Shown here piece after piece: positions 23,050-34,752 of a stretch of 64,000 nucleotides of DNA (within the stretch, counting starts at the first letter, position 1; each line of letters opens with the position of its first letter). Under the pieces are notes generated by a model. The model did no database searches, was not told the origin of the DNA, and saw only the letters and a program-made list of their open reading frames with translations. Origin of the DNA: Azadirachta indica (Eukaryota; Streptophyta; Magnoliopsida; Sapindales; Meliaceae); NCBI GenBank assembly GCA_022749755.1, contig CM040440.1, positions 246,824 to 310,823 on the forward strand, given 5' to 3'. The translations under genes and the position numbers were made by a program.

Positions 23050-26000
23050 ATGAGATTTTCTCCGTGCTCCTTCACTTTTATCCAGATATTCCTTGTTTTA
23101 CTCTCATTAGTTCATCTTACGCTTGCAGACTGCCATGATAATGAGCGTTCTGCCTTGTTGCAATTCAAGCAAAACTTTATCATTAGTGAGCCTGTTTCTA
23201 GTGATCCTTCTGCATACCCAAAGGTTGCTTCTTGGAATTCGGATAAACAAAATAATAACTGTTGCTTGTGGGATGGCATCAAATGCGATGAAGACAGTGG
23301 TCATGTTATTAAGCTTGATCTCGGTAGCAGTTTTCTCTATGGCTCTATCAACTCTAGCAGCAGCCTCTTCCACTTAGTTCATCTTCAATGGCTTAGCCTT
23401 GCTGATAATTATTTCAATTCATCGAGTATCCCATCTGGGATCATCAACCTTACAAGGTTATCATATCTAAACCTCTCTTTTTCTCACTTTTCTGGTCAAA
23501 TACCATCAGAGCTACTGGAGCTCTCCCAGTTAGTTTTCCTTGATGTATCACGAAATTTTTTAGAGCTCCAAAAGCCAAGTCTAACAAATCTCGTTGAGAA
23601 ACTGCTGAACCTGAGCGTACTAGATCTCAGTGAGGTTAACATTTCCTCTTCCATACCTCTCCCCGTGACAACTTTATCTTCCTTGACATTTTTATCTCTC
23701 AGAAAATGCGGATTGCAAGGTGATTTCCTTCACATTTTTTTTGTTAATTAATCTTACTTTATTCCCTATCTATAATTAAAATCTCATCAAATATTAACTT
23801 AGTTAACTGCTGGCTTTCAGGAATATTGCCTTCTTCGATTGGAAACCTCACCAATCTCCTTCATCTCGATATTTCTTATAACAACTTTAAGAGTGAGTTG
23901 GCTAGTACTTTTATAGGAAATCTAAGATCCTTGTCTTACTTAGATCTTAGTGAGGTGAAAATTTTCTCTTCCATACCTCTTGCCTTCAGAAATTTGTCTT
24001 CCTTAACATTTTTATCTCTCAGTGAATGTGGATTGCAAGGTGATTTTCCTTACATTTTTTCGTTAATTAATCTTACTTTATTCCCTATCTATAATTAAAA
24101 ATCTCATCAAATATTAACTTGGTTAATTGTTGGCTTTCAGGAACATTGTCTTCTTCGATTGGAAACCTCTCTAATCTCCTTCATCTCGATATTTCTCATA
24201 ACAACTTTAAAGGTGCGTTGCCCAGTACCTTCATAGGAAATCTAAGATCCTTATTTTGCTTGGATCTTAGAGGGCTGAAGATTTTCTCTTCCATACCTTT
24301 TGTCTTGAGAAATTTGTTTTCCTTGACATTTTTATCTCTTAGTAAATGCGAATTGCAAAGTGATTCTCCTCACATTTTTTCATTAATTAATCTTACTTTA
24401 TTCCCTATTTATAATTTAAAATCTTATCAAATATTAACTTAGTTAATTGCTGGCTTTCAGGAACATTGTCTTCTTCAATTGGAAACCTCACTAATCTCCT
24501 TCATCTCGATATTTCTTATAACAACTTTAAGGGTGAGTTGCCCAGTACTTTCATAGAAAATCTAAGATCCTTGTCTTACTTGGATCTTAGTGGGGTGAAG
24601 ATTTTCTCTTCCATACCTTTTGCCTCCAAAAATTTGTTTTCCTTAACATTTTTATCTCTCAGTAAATGCTGATTGCAATGTGATTCTCCTCACATTTTTT
24701 TGTTAATTAATCTTACTTTATTCCCTATCTATAATTAAAAATCTCATCAAATATTAACCTAATTAATTGCTGACTTTCAGGAACATGGTCTTCTTCGATT
24801 GGAAACCTCACTAATCTCCTTCATCTCGATATTTCTTATAATAACTTTAAAGGTGAGTTGTCCAGTACTTTCATAGGAAATCTAAGATCCTTATCTTACT
24901 TGGATTTTAGTGGGGCGAAGATTTTCTCTTCAATACCTTTTACCTTCAGAAATTTGTCTTCCTTGACATTTTTATGTCTTAGTGAATGCGAATTGCAATG
25001 TGATTCCCCTGGGATTTTTCTGTTAATCTCCCGTTATTGCAATATTTATAATTAAATATCTCATGGAATATATGTACTAATTAACTGTTACTTTTCAGGA
25101 ACATTATCCTCTTTGGTTGGTAACCTTAACAAGCTCCTCCATCTCGACATTTCCTACAACAGCTTTAAGGGAGAGTCGCTCACTTCTATAGGAAATCTTA
25201 CCCATCTTAGTTATTTGGCAATTTCTTACAACCGTTTTTTTGGTCTAAATCCTAAATCTTTGTCTTGGATCTGTAGTCTTGAAAACCTTAGTTTTTTGGA
25301 CCTCTCTTTCAACAACATATCAGGTGAAATCCCCTCTGCACTCATGAACCTAAGTCAACTTACTAAATTGTTTTTGAGCGATAACCAATTAACCGGTCCA
25401 ATACCATCTTGGTTGATGAACCTTAACAAACTATCAATACTTGACTTATCTTATAATCAACTGACCGGACATATCCCATTGGAAATCAACAAACTAACCC
25501 AATTGCAACGTCTGTATCTTTCCTTAAATCAATTAGAAGGTTCAATTCCTAGTTCTATCTTTGAGCTTCAGAATCTTGAACGGCTTCACCTTGCTGAAAA
25601 CAACTTGAGTGGCACAGTAGATGTAAACATGTTTCTTGTTAACTTGAAGAGTTTAGAAGTATTGATTCTCTCATCAAACAAGCTTTCATTGCTCACCAGA
25701 ACCATTGTCAATGCCACTTTGCAGAAATTCATTGGTTTAGGATTCAGTTCATGTAATCTTAGAGAGTTCCCACATTTCTTAAAGAACCAAGATCAGTTAA
25801 TGTCTCTGGATCTTTCCTTCAACAAGATTGTTGGCCAGGTACCTGGATGGTTCTTAAATGTAAGTACAAATAATTTGGAATATTTGAACCTTTCTTCAAA
25901 TCAATTGACAAGCTTCGACCACAATCGTTCTATTCTCCCATGGACTGCTGTAACAATTTTAGACCTTAGGTTTAATAAGCTGCAAGGATCACTCCCAATT

Positions 26001-27236
26001 CCATCAATGTTCACTTATTCTTATTTAGCTTCAAACAATCAACTAACAGGGGAAATTCCACCCAGGATATGCAGTTTGTGTCAGCTTCATGCTCTTGATT
26101 TGTCTTACAATAACTTAAGCGGCATGCTTCCAGAATGTCTGGGCAATTTCAGTTATGACTTGTCAATATTAGAATTGCAAGGCAACAATTTTCATGGAAG
26201 CATTCCTCAAAACTTTGTCAACCAAACAAATCTTGCGATGATTGATTTAAGTAACAATTCATTGCAAGGGAGGATACCTCAATCATTAGGCCATTGTTTG
26301 AAGTTGAAATTTCTTGATGTTGGAGATAACCAAATCACTTATGTTTTTCCTTCTTGGTTAGGAAATCTTCCAGAGTTAGAGGTTCTTGTTTTGAAATCCA
26401 ACAAATTTTATGGAACAATTAAAGAACCTAAATTAGGTTTTGAGTTTCCAAAACTGCGCATCATTGACCTCTCTCATAATAAATTTACAGGTAATCTTCC
26501 GCTAAAGTACTTCCAAAATTGGAATGCCATGAAAAATACCAGTGCAAGTAAATTGGTATATTTGGAAGACAAACTTTGGCCAAAGATTGTTCCTGTGGGA
26601 ATCGTTTATGGCTCTTTTGATTACTCTCTAACATTGAGTAACAAAGGCATACAGATGGAATATCAGAAGCTCTCAAATTTGATCATAGCAATTGTTCTCT
26701 CTAACAACGAATTTGTTGGAGAGATTCCAACATCAATTGCAAATTTAAAAGGCCTTCAAACTCTCAATCTTTCCAACAATAATCTTGAAGGTCACATTCC
26801 ATCATCTCTGAATAACCTCATAATGCTAGAATCATTGGACCTTTCCAATAATAAGCTCTCAGGAGAAATTCCTCAACAATTAGGGGAGCTAACAACACTT
26901 GCAGTCTTTGATGTGTCACATAACCATCTCACAGGACGAATACCTCAAGGAGCACAATTCAGAACATTTGATGTTAGTTCATTTGATGGAAATCTCGGTT
27001 TGTGCGGAGAACCTTTGTTAAGAAAATGTGAAAAATCTGAGAATTCACAAGAAGAAGAGCCACACTCAGAATCTTTATTTGCATTTGAGTGGAAGATAGT
27101 TTTGATCGGGTACGCAAGTGGGAAAATAATAGGAGTTGTTCTTGGGCACATCTTCAGCATAAGGAAACAAGACTGGCTTGCAGAGACTTTTCGACTGCAA
27201 CTAAAATCTTTTGAAAGGAAGAGACATAATAATTAG
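23050..27236 (+). CDS. LRR receptor-like protein (Cf/RLP type) with tandem cassette exons
   Basis: Encodes a cell-surface LRR receptor without kinase, the class that senses apoplastic ligands and signals through partners such as SOBIR1-type kinases (family knowledge). Seen: a signal peptide (residues 1-26); an LRRNT cap with DCHDNERSALLQFK and a CC-x-W-DGIKCD pair; many plant LRRs; an island region before the last LRRs (around the VYGSFDYSLTLSNKGIQM block); an acidic juxtamembrane stretch EEEPHSES; one membrane segment with small-residue spacing (GYASG, VVLGH); and a short basic tail. Exon 1 is 23050-23719, the last exon 25099-27236. Between them lie four 219-nt phase-1 cassettes. Exons 1+2+3+last give 3246 nt in frame (1081 residues), a normal RLP length. 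Exons 4 and 5 introduce stops and must be skipped, otherwise this is a pseudogene. Exon structure is inferred from splice motifs; donors (GTGATT) are weak. Confidence 0.75.
23821..24039 (+). repeat. RLP cassette exon 2 (219 nt)
   Basis: Starts right after tggctttcag and ends before GTGATT. The frame is open and phase 1 at both sides; it encodes about three LRRs (SSIGNLTNLLHLDIS, then GNLRSLSYLDLS, then SSLTFLSLSECGLQ). The final G plus GA of the next exon makes Gly. It can be included productively. Confidence 0.7.
24141..24359 (+). repeat. RLP cassette exon 3 (219 nt)
   Basis: Exactly 320 bp downstream of cassette 2 and open throughout. The last base is A instead of G, so the junction codon with the next exon becomes AGA (Arg) rather than Gly; the frame is kept. 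Confidence 0.7.
24461..24679 (+). repeat. RLP cassette exon 4 (219 nt), contains a stop
   Basis: Same boundaries and length as its neighbours, but GGA/GAA is TGA at 24670-24672, ten bases before the donor. Its last base T would also create TGA with the following GA. It cannot be included in a full-length protein. Because it is 219 nt and phase-symmetric, skipping it keeps the frame. Confidence 0.7.
24781..24999 (+). repeat. RLP cassette exon 5 (219 nt), junction stop
   Basis: Open within itself, but its last base is T. Spliced to the GA that begins the last exon it gives TGA. It is therefore only harmless if skipped or if another donor is used; I see no nearby in-frame GT alternative of good quality. 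Confidence 0.65.
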
Positions 27237-27331
27237 TTTTTTTCTTTGAAGATTTGTTACTCTTATGTAATTGAAGATGTGAAAATATTTTCTTATTAAA
27301 CTTTTTTATTTTGTAATTTTCAATTCTTATG

Positions 27332-27337
27332 AATAAA
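27332..27337 (+). terminator. Polyadenylation signal candidate of the RLP gene
   Basis: AATAAA about 95 bp after the stop codon of the receptor gene, with T-rich sequence before it. Confidence 0.5.
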
Positions 27338-28059
27338 TGTTGTTAGAATTGTCAATTGGATTTTCAGTAACCCTTGTTATAGTCGTCACCCATCTTTTTT
27401 TTTTCTTTGTTATTATTATTTGGGATTTTTTCCATTTTAACCACAATTTTCCTCCTATTTTTAACTTTGGGACAACTTAGAAAATACGCTTTTAAATTTG
27501 ACCATATAATCTTCATGTGGACACTTTTACCCCTATAAACATTTAACAAAACAAACACAAAACTAAAACTCAAAAATATATTTTTGATTTCAATTAGTTT
27601 GCTTGAACTCGAAAGTACAGTAAAAAATTTGAACCTAAAAGTGTACTTTTGAGTATAATCAAATGGCTTAAACTCGAAAATGTATTTGAACTTGAAAGTC
27701 ACTGTAGATTGCCTTCAACCTCTTACAAATCCTGTTGTTGAACTTAAACATACACCAAATGCATTAAACTTGAAAAACACACCCATTTAACACCTTTTAT
27801 TATTATATTGCCTAAATACTAATAAAAAAATACAAAGTCATTTTTAATTAATTCCAAGTTGGGAGAGAGCTTTGAAGAATCACTTGAAATAGTCTACAAG
27901 CAAGAGAAGGAGACTTGTACTTTTGTTCTATCAAGTGATGTTGGGGTAAATTTGTCCAAATAATTGGTGTTTGGTGAAAAGCAAAAAGAACTTTTTTTTA
28001 AGGTGGTCAAAGTTGAAAAAGGAAGAAAAAACTTGGTCAAAATTTCAATCTTTGCAATA
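27338..28059. other. Intergenic, no gene seen
   Basis: AT-rich. Words such as aactcgaaa and acttgaaa recur in 27600-27780 but do not form clean units. No protein-like frame is supported. Confidence 0.3.
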
Positions 28060-28290
28060 CCTTATTGGATGGGAATTTTTCCAAGTTATTGCATCTTAAC
28101 CTTTCTCGTTCATCCATTTCTGATCAATTAACGGCCAATTGCTACAACTGTCTAATCTAGTGTCACTTTATGTCACTTTAGAGCTCCAGAAGCTAAGTCT
28201 GACAAGTCTAGTCCAAAAGCTAATCAAGATGAATGTGCTTGATCTAGGTGAGGTGAAGATATCTTCTTTAGTACCAGAGATATCCTAACA
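28060..28290 (+). pseudogene. RLP (LRR) gene fragment
   Basis: Plus-strand frames read LNLSRSSISDQ (about 28095) and, after stops and a frame change, LELQKLSLTSL and LIKMNVLDLGEVKISSLVP (28178-28275). These match the intact gene's exon 1 blocks LNLSFSHFSGQ, LELQKPSLTNL and LSVLDLSEVNISSSIP in the same order. It is a broken relic of a duplicated RLP, 0.9 kb downstream of the intact copy. Confidence 0.75.
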
Positions 28291-28349
28291 GAATTATTTT
28301 GTTTGAAATTTATTATCATCAAAGATATCCTACAAATTTAGTTCACTAA

Positions 28350-30270
28350 GATTCATTCCTCGCATTAGTAACTTCTCAGCTACATTTCACTTCTGTTAAA
28401 CCCATATCTTGAAGTACCATCACAGGTTCGGCTCAAAACTTTAATGGCAAAAAAACTCTGCAACTCTGGAAAGTGATTTCCATATTTTAACCATCATTTA
28501 GCTGCAATACAACCGAAATGAATTTAATCATATAAAATATGAATTATAACCTTATTTGTTTCACTTAAACTATGAGTTATAATCTTTGTTGATGTTTCAC
28601 TTAAACAAGTCTTACTTGGAGAAGAATTTCTAGAGTTAGCAACAATTCCCCTTTTGAAAGCACCTTTATCTTCTTGATACTTTTTGAGCTGCGTAGATAC
28701 TAAATGTTGAATTCTTCAGCTATCTACCATGTAAACAATACACAATAGTTGGCCATTGCGAACCCCTGCGTCACAATGAAATTCTTTGGAATAAAAGAAA
28801 CTGGATTCTCCCCATAATGTGGAGGTCACTGTGTAGATAAGTGTTCCATATTTCATTAATTTTATCCCAAATTGGCATAGATTTGATAATCATTATCGGT
28901 GAATTCTTCATCTCTAATTGTCTCTTTTACTTGATCCATGGTCTCTTATACGTAGCTTGTTGTTAGTTTATCAACTTTATTGATAAAAAAAAGAGCATTC
29001 ACCAGTGGCATTACAACCTTTAACACAATCATGATTCCAATCAAGAATGACGATCTCAAACCAAATCAGCTACCTTTTTTCCCTCCAATTAATACGCTTA
29101 CACCAAATTTTCCATTCAGGTAAAGCAAATGCATATTTCAAGTTTTGTTTCTGTAATATCATATTCTCTAAGGTTAAGAAGGTTGTGGCCCTTGATCTTG
29201 GAAGGCTTAACAAGGTCTGTCCCTTTAGTATAAGACCTCAAAAGCTTTAAAATTATTACATGGCTATGGACGAACTTAATGATACTCTTGGTCTTATTCG
29301 AAGTATTTCTGTTGGCTGTAATTAATTTCAGAAAATGTCACCAATTTTATGTCCTTAACACCACATACCAACCATCCAAATAAGTGACTTAATGAAGGAG
29401 AAGTGCAGCAACACAAAAAATGTAGAAAAATAAGAAAATAGCAACAAGTAACATAGGAAATGCAGAATTTTCTGGATTGTTTTTTTTTTATTCATAATCT
29501 TGTTTTTCATCACAAAAATACTTTTCGTACTTCCCGCAAAAGATTTACATATGTCTCACTTTCATTCGTGGATTGTAACCATGGTAAAATTTCAGCAAAA
29601 CAAAAGATGCATTAAATTTTTATGTGAATAGTGCCAGGAACTCAACACGTTAACATCAACAGTTTTTGAAGTGCACCATCTTCCCAATATTTTGCAGCAT
29701 TAGCGCTATGCAATGAGAAGCACTAACTAACCAGAAAACTTTCTTGTGTCTTTCTTCAAACTGCTCACGAAAGGCTTTAGTCTAGCCAGTTGTAGATCCT
29801 GCAATGACTTGTACCATATTGTTTGATCCAATCTACTCAATCACTTGATCAAAAAGTAAATTTAAGGCCTGAACATCATCATAAAAATCTGAAATATTAC
29901 ATGATCAAAAGTATACTTGACCCTGGGGACAATCGACTAGAAAATTAACAAGGTTTTAACCATTTTCATCAGTCCGTTCATTCAACAAAGTGTTGCAAAA
30001 ACATGTTTCAGCCCATTAATTTCTAATTTCCTACACATATCGTAGCATCTATTGCAATACATCTTCAAGAATCCATTCTTGACTATTCGGGATAGCATAG
30101 TCCACCTAACTCTTTCCAAGGGTAGCATTAATCATACTCTTGATGCTTGGGTAATGAACAAACTCAAAGTCAATCCCCATTTCATAAAAGAATCTCCCAA
30201 AACACTTTTGGGCTTCTCTTAATGATGAACTTGTTTCCTCCTCATCGACGTGTCACTTGCTGCCATTATT
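28350..30270 (-). pseudogene. hAT-family transposase pseudogene (DUF659 type)
   Basis: Minus-strand blocks appear in the order expected for a plant hAT transposase: a CFGRFFYEMGIDFEFVHYPS block (about 30190); VDYAIPNSQ then WILEDVLQ; TLVNFLVDCPQG (about 29940); IGSNNMVQVIAG and VFWLVSASHCIALMLQNIGK, the DUF659 core (about 29690-29830); IWDKINEIWNTYLHSDLH (about 28840); and near the C-terminus ELQSFFAIKVLSRTCDG (about 28430-28470), the dimerisation region. Several stops and frameshifts separate the blocks, so it is inactive. I did not find its terminal inverted repeats or an 8-bp target duplication. Confidence 0.8.
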
Positions 30271-30456
30271 GAAAGCAAAAAAGAATTAAACTTGAAAATG
30301 GCAAATCTATTGTAAAGTAAGAGAGAACATTAATGATTAATGTTTAAAAGTGTAATTTTGTCAAGAGAAATATTATGATTTACACTTAATAATGTCATTA
30401 TTTTCCCCAAAATTGAGTGCTTTCTTTTATATTAAGTTCTAAAACAAGAATTATAC

Positions 30457-31006
30457 TTGTTAATCAGTTTTGTGCAGGTTTCGTATATAATGAACATATC
30501 TTTTAATTCAAAGTATCATTTGATACGATTCTTGGGCCACAAGAACATGGAATCATTCCTTCACAAAAATTTAATTAGAGGTCAGACCAATTCAAGTATC
30601 TATGAGGTCAAAATTGAGCTTCAACAAAACCCAACTACAGCTGAAGGCCAGCCTAACATGGTTTCGTGTTTGAGCCGTATTGTCTCACATACATATCCAA
30701 AAACCATACGGTTGGATGCATTGGAAAACTTACAGATAGGAATACAATCGTTATGTTTTACACTTGTCCAAATTTGAGGTCCTTTCCTGTCAAAAATAGC
30801 CATAATTTTAGAAGATCGGTGGAGAAACCCAAACTAAACACTTTTGCTCATTTTCAACATAACTCTTGATGTACATAATCAATTTGGTTGAAATTTGGAC
30901 CATTGGAAAGCTTATGAAGGCACCTAGAACTTTGAAGAAGACAGCTTCAACAAATTCAATGAATTTTGATGGTCCACAATATGCTATAATCTAACAGAGC
31001 ATGATT
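30457..31006 (+). other. Open frame of unknown identity next to the assembly gap
   Basis: A frame of 106 residues is open at 30457-30777 (contains FLGHKNMESFLHKNLI and IVSHTYPKTIRLDALENLQ). It looks more protein-like than the surrounding chance ORFs, but I recognise no domain and see no splice context. It could be the edge of a repeat that collapsed at the gap. Confidence 0.2.
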
Positions 31007-31106
31007 NNNNNNNNNNNNNNNNNNNNNNNNNNNNNNNNNNNNNNNNNNNNNNNNNNNNNNNNNNNNNNNNNNNNNNNNNNNNNNNNNNNNNNNNNNNNNN
31101 NNNNNN
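31007..31106. other. Assembly gap (100 N)
   Basis: Exactly 100 N, the conventional length for a scaffold join of unknown size. Anything that might span it cannot be judged. Confidence 0.99.
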
Positions 31107-31740
31107 AAAACAAAAAAAACTAAAATACGAAGTGCGGCGAATTTTGAAGCATGGGTGGAGGGAAATGGTGCTGGTGGGGGAGTTGGGGAGAGAGGAGAGG
31201 AGAGGAGCTATTGGACTACGGGAGTAGGACGGCGGAGGGAAGTGGTGCTAGTGGTGGTGGGGGCTGTGGGTGTGTTTGGCGTTGTACTGGTAGTTTGAAA
31301 ACAGAAAGAAGAAGTTGGGATCCGGGTGAAATCCGACGAAATTGTTATTCTCATGTTGCCTCCGTCTCATCTCCACCACGGTGGGGGTCCCTGTACCCTT
31401 GCTACTTTTCCATTCATATGCGAATATGCAACTGCTACTTATTTCTCTTTGTCTTACGCCATTGGGCATCTATCTGTGTTAGATTAGGTGGTGAAACTCC
31501 TTTCCTTGTCTTTGTTTTGATGAGGAATTTTTAATGGGTGAACTTATTATCCAATCAAAGAAGGTCATGGAGCAGCACTCCTGTCGTTAGTAAGACTGAA
31601 GCGCAACAGCAAGGGAGGAGAGAAGGGGTAAATAAGTAATTGCAGTGAACTTTGCACATGGTTATAACAGCAGGGACGAAAATGTAAAAATTTTCTATAC
31701 TATGTCTCTATTTGTTGTTTCACCAAAGTTTAGGGATGAA
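31107..31740. other. G-rich block after the gap, unknown
   Basis: 31145-31330 is strongly purine/G-rich (repeats of ggaggagag, ggtggtggtggg), unlike the AT-rich surroundings. A plus-strand frame of 127 codons (31151-31534) and a minus-strand frame are both open, which reflects composition more than coding. The end of the block (31640-31740) resembles a dispersed sequence near 60360-60670 (ccaaagtttagggatgaaa words), suggesting a transposon end. Confidence 0.3.
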
Positions 31741-34714
31741 ATGGTTAGTATCCCAATTTTTAATAGAATTTTAATTTATAAACATAACACTAAAAGTACT
31801 ATAAAAATAATCATGTAAATTCTTGACAGAAATTCTAATTTATAATATTACCCACTTTTTTAATGAGCAATATGAGATGTTGTACAAAAGTCATTACCTA
31901 AAGTCAAGTAAAATTCTACAAATAATATTAGCAATTAAAAAAAAGGAGGAAATTTTTATTTTCAAAGAATGTTAATATAATAATGGCAGTGGTTGTGATT
32001 ATGATAATTCAACGGCCTAAACTTGTGGGTTGTAAGAAAAAACCAAAAAGGGTATTTTAGGTTATGCAAATATAAAGAATTATACGATAGAAATGTGGTG
32101 CATAATACTATACTATAGTTCTGATTTTTAATAATATAATAAAAATTAGTTAAAAATATTAAAAAAATAACAAGGAATGAGTTAAATATTATAATAAAAA
32201 ATAAAGAAAGTGCTATATAATCATTTTTAAAGCTTTTTTATTTTTTTGAAAGAATATCATTTTTGTAGTTTAGTAAAACCCGTTAGCAGAGTGGAGTGCC
32301 GTGAAGAAGAGCCGAACAATAACAGGGAGGTGCACATGCCCTGCCACAATTGGACGCACACGCAACGCAATTACCCTCTCGATGTTTGTGCCTTCACGTG
32401 CTTCTCGTGGCTTACGTGTCACTTTTTTTGTCCTTATGTGTTAATATTTATTATTATTTTTGTGGTTGTAAATATTTTTAAACAATTTTATGATTTTTTT
32501 CTTATATTTATTTAAATTCTAATAATTTTTTACAATAAATTTAAATAAAAATAACAAACTTCACTTACAAAGTATTAAATCATTATCCTTTATTATTACG
32601 TAAATTTAAAATTAACTTAAAAATATTAAGTGTACTGTAAATAGAGTTGATAAAATATTTTGGTTCGACTTAGCTTAACTCAGCTCAGTTTGGTTAAAAT
32701 CTGAAATTTAAATTTATGTTACATTTTAAATTAAATTTGAGCTTTTATTTTTAAAGTCTAGTATGAGCCTATATCAAATAAAGTCAGACTCAGTTCGGTG
32801 TAATTAATAAACTAAAAAGTTTTATAAACTTAAAACTCAATCGTGTCAACGCAAAATCTAATTTAAATAACATAAAATTCAGTTACAGGTCTTCATAAAT
32901 TTATTCGGGATAGGGCTAAATTTCTATAAATTTGACTTGAACCTAAACTTTTGTCAACCTAACATCTTCACCTTAAAAAATTTCAATATAAAAACATGGT
33001 TCAGATCAGATTAGATCAGGATTTAACTAATCAATATAAAATTTGAGTAAAACTCAAACTGACTTTAAATAAAATTTATTTGAGTTCAAATCAGGCTTAT
33101 AAAAACTTTTACATGAATTTGGATTTTTGCCAACTTTAACCTCAAATCACTCAAGTTATGCTTAGAAACAAAATGAATATCTTTAAATCTTTTGTCATTT
33201 GTAAATTTATGAAATATTACAATTATACTATTATGAGAATGAACAATATTTTAAATGCAAACAAATTCTTATGTAAAAATTAGATTAATGAAATAATTTA
33301 AAGTTAATAACCATAGGAGATGATGCAACAAATAACAATAAATTATGTCAATATTTTTAATGAAAAATTTAATATATTAGATGTATAAAGTTATAAATTA
33401 ATATAACATAATAATATTAATTATCACATGATTTATATTATTTATTATCATTAGTTAGTATTAATTTATATTTTCATCTAACCAATAATATCATAGAAAT
33501 TAAGTTGTATCTCATAAATTTTTATTAAAAATTATTGTTTACTATCTTGTGGTTGTTAGAACATAAGATATTGCATATATAATAACAATAATTCATATTT
33601 GATTATTATAAATTTTAATTTTGTCATAATTATAAATATTTAACTATACATTTGCAATTATTTAAAAGATTATTTTACATTATTTACCAACTACAAAGTT
33701 AGATATTTGTTAATATACTTAATTTGTATTTTATTTTTAAAATAATTAAATAAATTTAAGTTTAGTTACAAATTAAGCTTCTCCAGACATTAATAATTCC
33801 CTGTACGCAACTGACCTGTTTTTGTCGTTGTATTGTAGTAATCCCTTTATTTAATAATTAAAAAAAAACCTTTATTTTATAGTGCATGAAAAGATGTTTA
33901 GAAGTAAGATTGATTTGATTGATTATCTAATTATTAAATGATTTAACACGTTGCGTGCCATTTTGTTCTTTAACGTTAATTGGAATATTAACGAATAAAT
34001 CCGTACTTTGGTAAAAATAATCAATAAGATAATACTTTGATTGCTTATAATAAATAAATCCATAATAGATAGCCATGACAAGTATATCGTGTCGGCTTGG
34101 GCAATAAAATTCGTTCAAACTCATTTGTGCTTTTTATTATACTCGTACTATGCTTAACGTTTAAAAAATTAATTTAATCTAATTATATGTTAAATTTGTA
34201 TGTCGAACTCTATATTTTTCTTGTTTTGAACTTTTAAATATTTTTAAAAATTTTTAATTAATTAAAATTATCAAAATACCATTAAATTTAATTTTTATAT
34301 AATTATTATTATGCATATTGTTATCTTTTATATTTTAAAATATGTAAATTAATTATTCGTGTTTTCACGTCTTAGTATATGGTTGTTTTATTGGATTTCA
34401 TAATTTACTATGAGTTTGGTTCGAACTCGTATAGGCGCATGTATTACATCGAGTCCGTATTTTTTCGTTTAGAATTTGTATAATGCCATTTTGACTTGAC
34501 TCATGTGTCATATTAATTAATACGATAAATATAAACTAAATAACAACTAAAAGTAAGGACTCATTTGTTAGAATTATTAAAATAAAGCTGGGGCCTATCC
34601 GTTGCCGTACAGCACTTATTACACGTAGACGAAAAAAATAATAATATAAAAAAGAAAAAAATTAAATAAAACAAAAGAGAAGCCGACCAATCAAATCAAT
34701 GCAGCCCTTCCCCA

Positions 34715-34752
<38 letters not shown>

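Noticed and set aside
23107..23377. Overlapping frames on both strands within receptor exon 1
   Set aside because: Shadows of the receptor reading frame, which has a signal peptide, LRRNT cap and LRRs.
27364..27702. 112-codon minus-strand frame downstream of the receptor gene
   Set aside because: Phe/Lys/Ile-rich low-complexity composition, no domain, and overlaps recurring AT-rich words.
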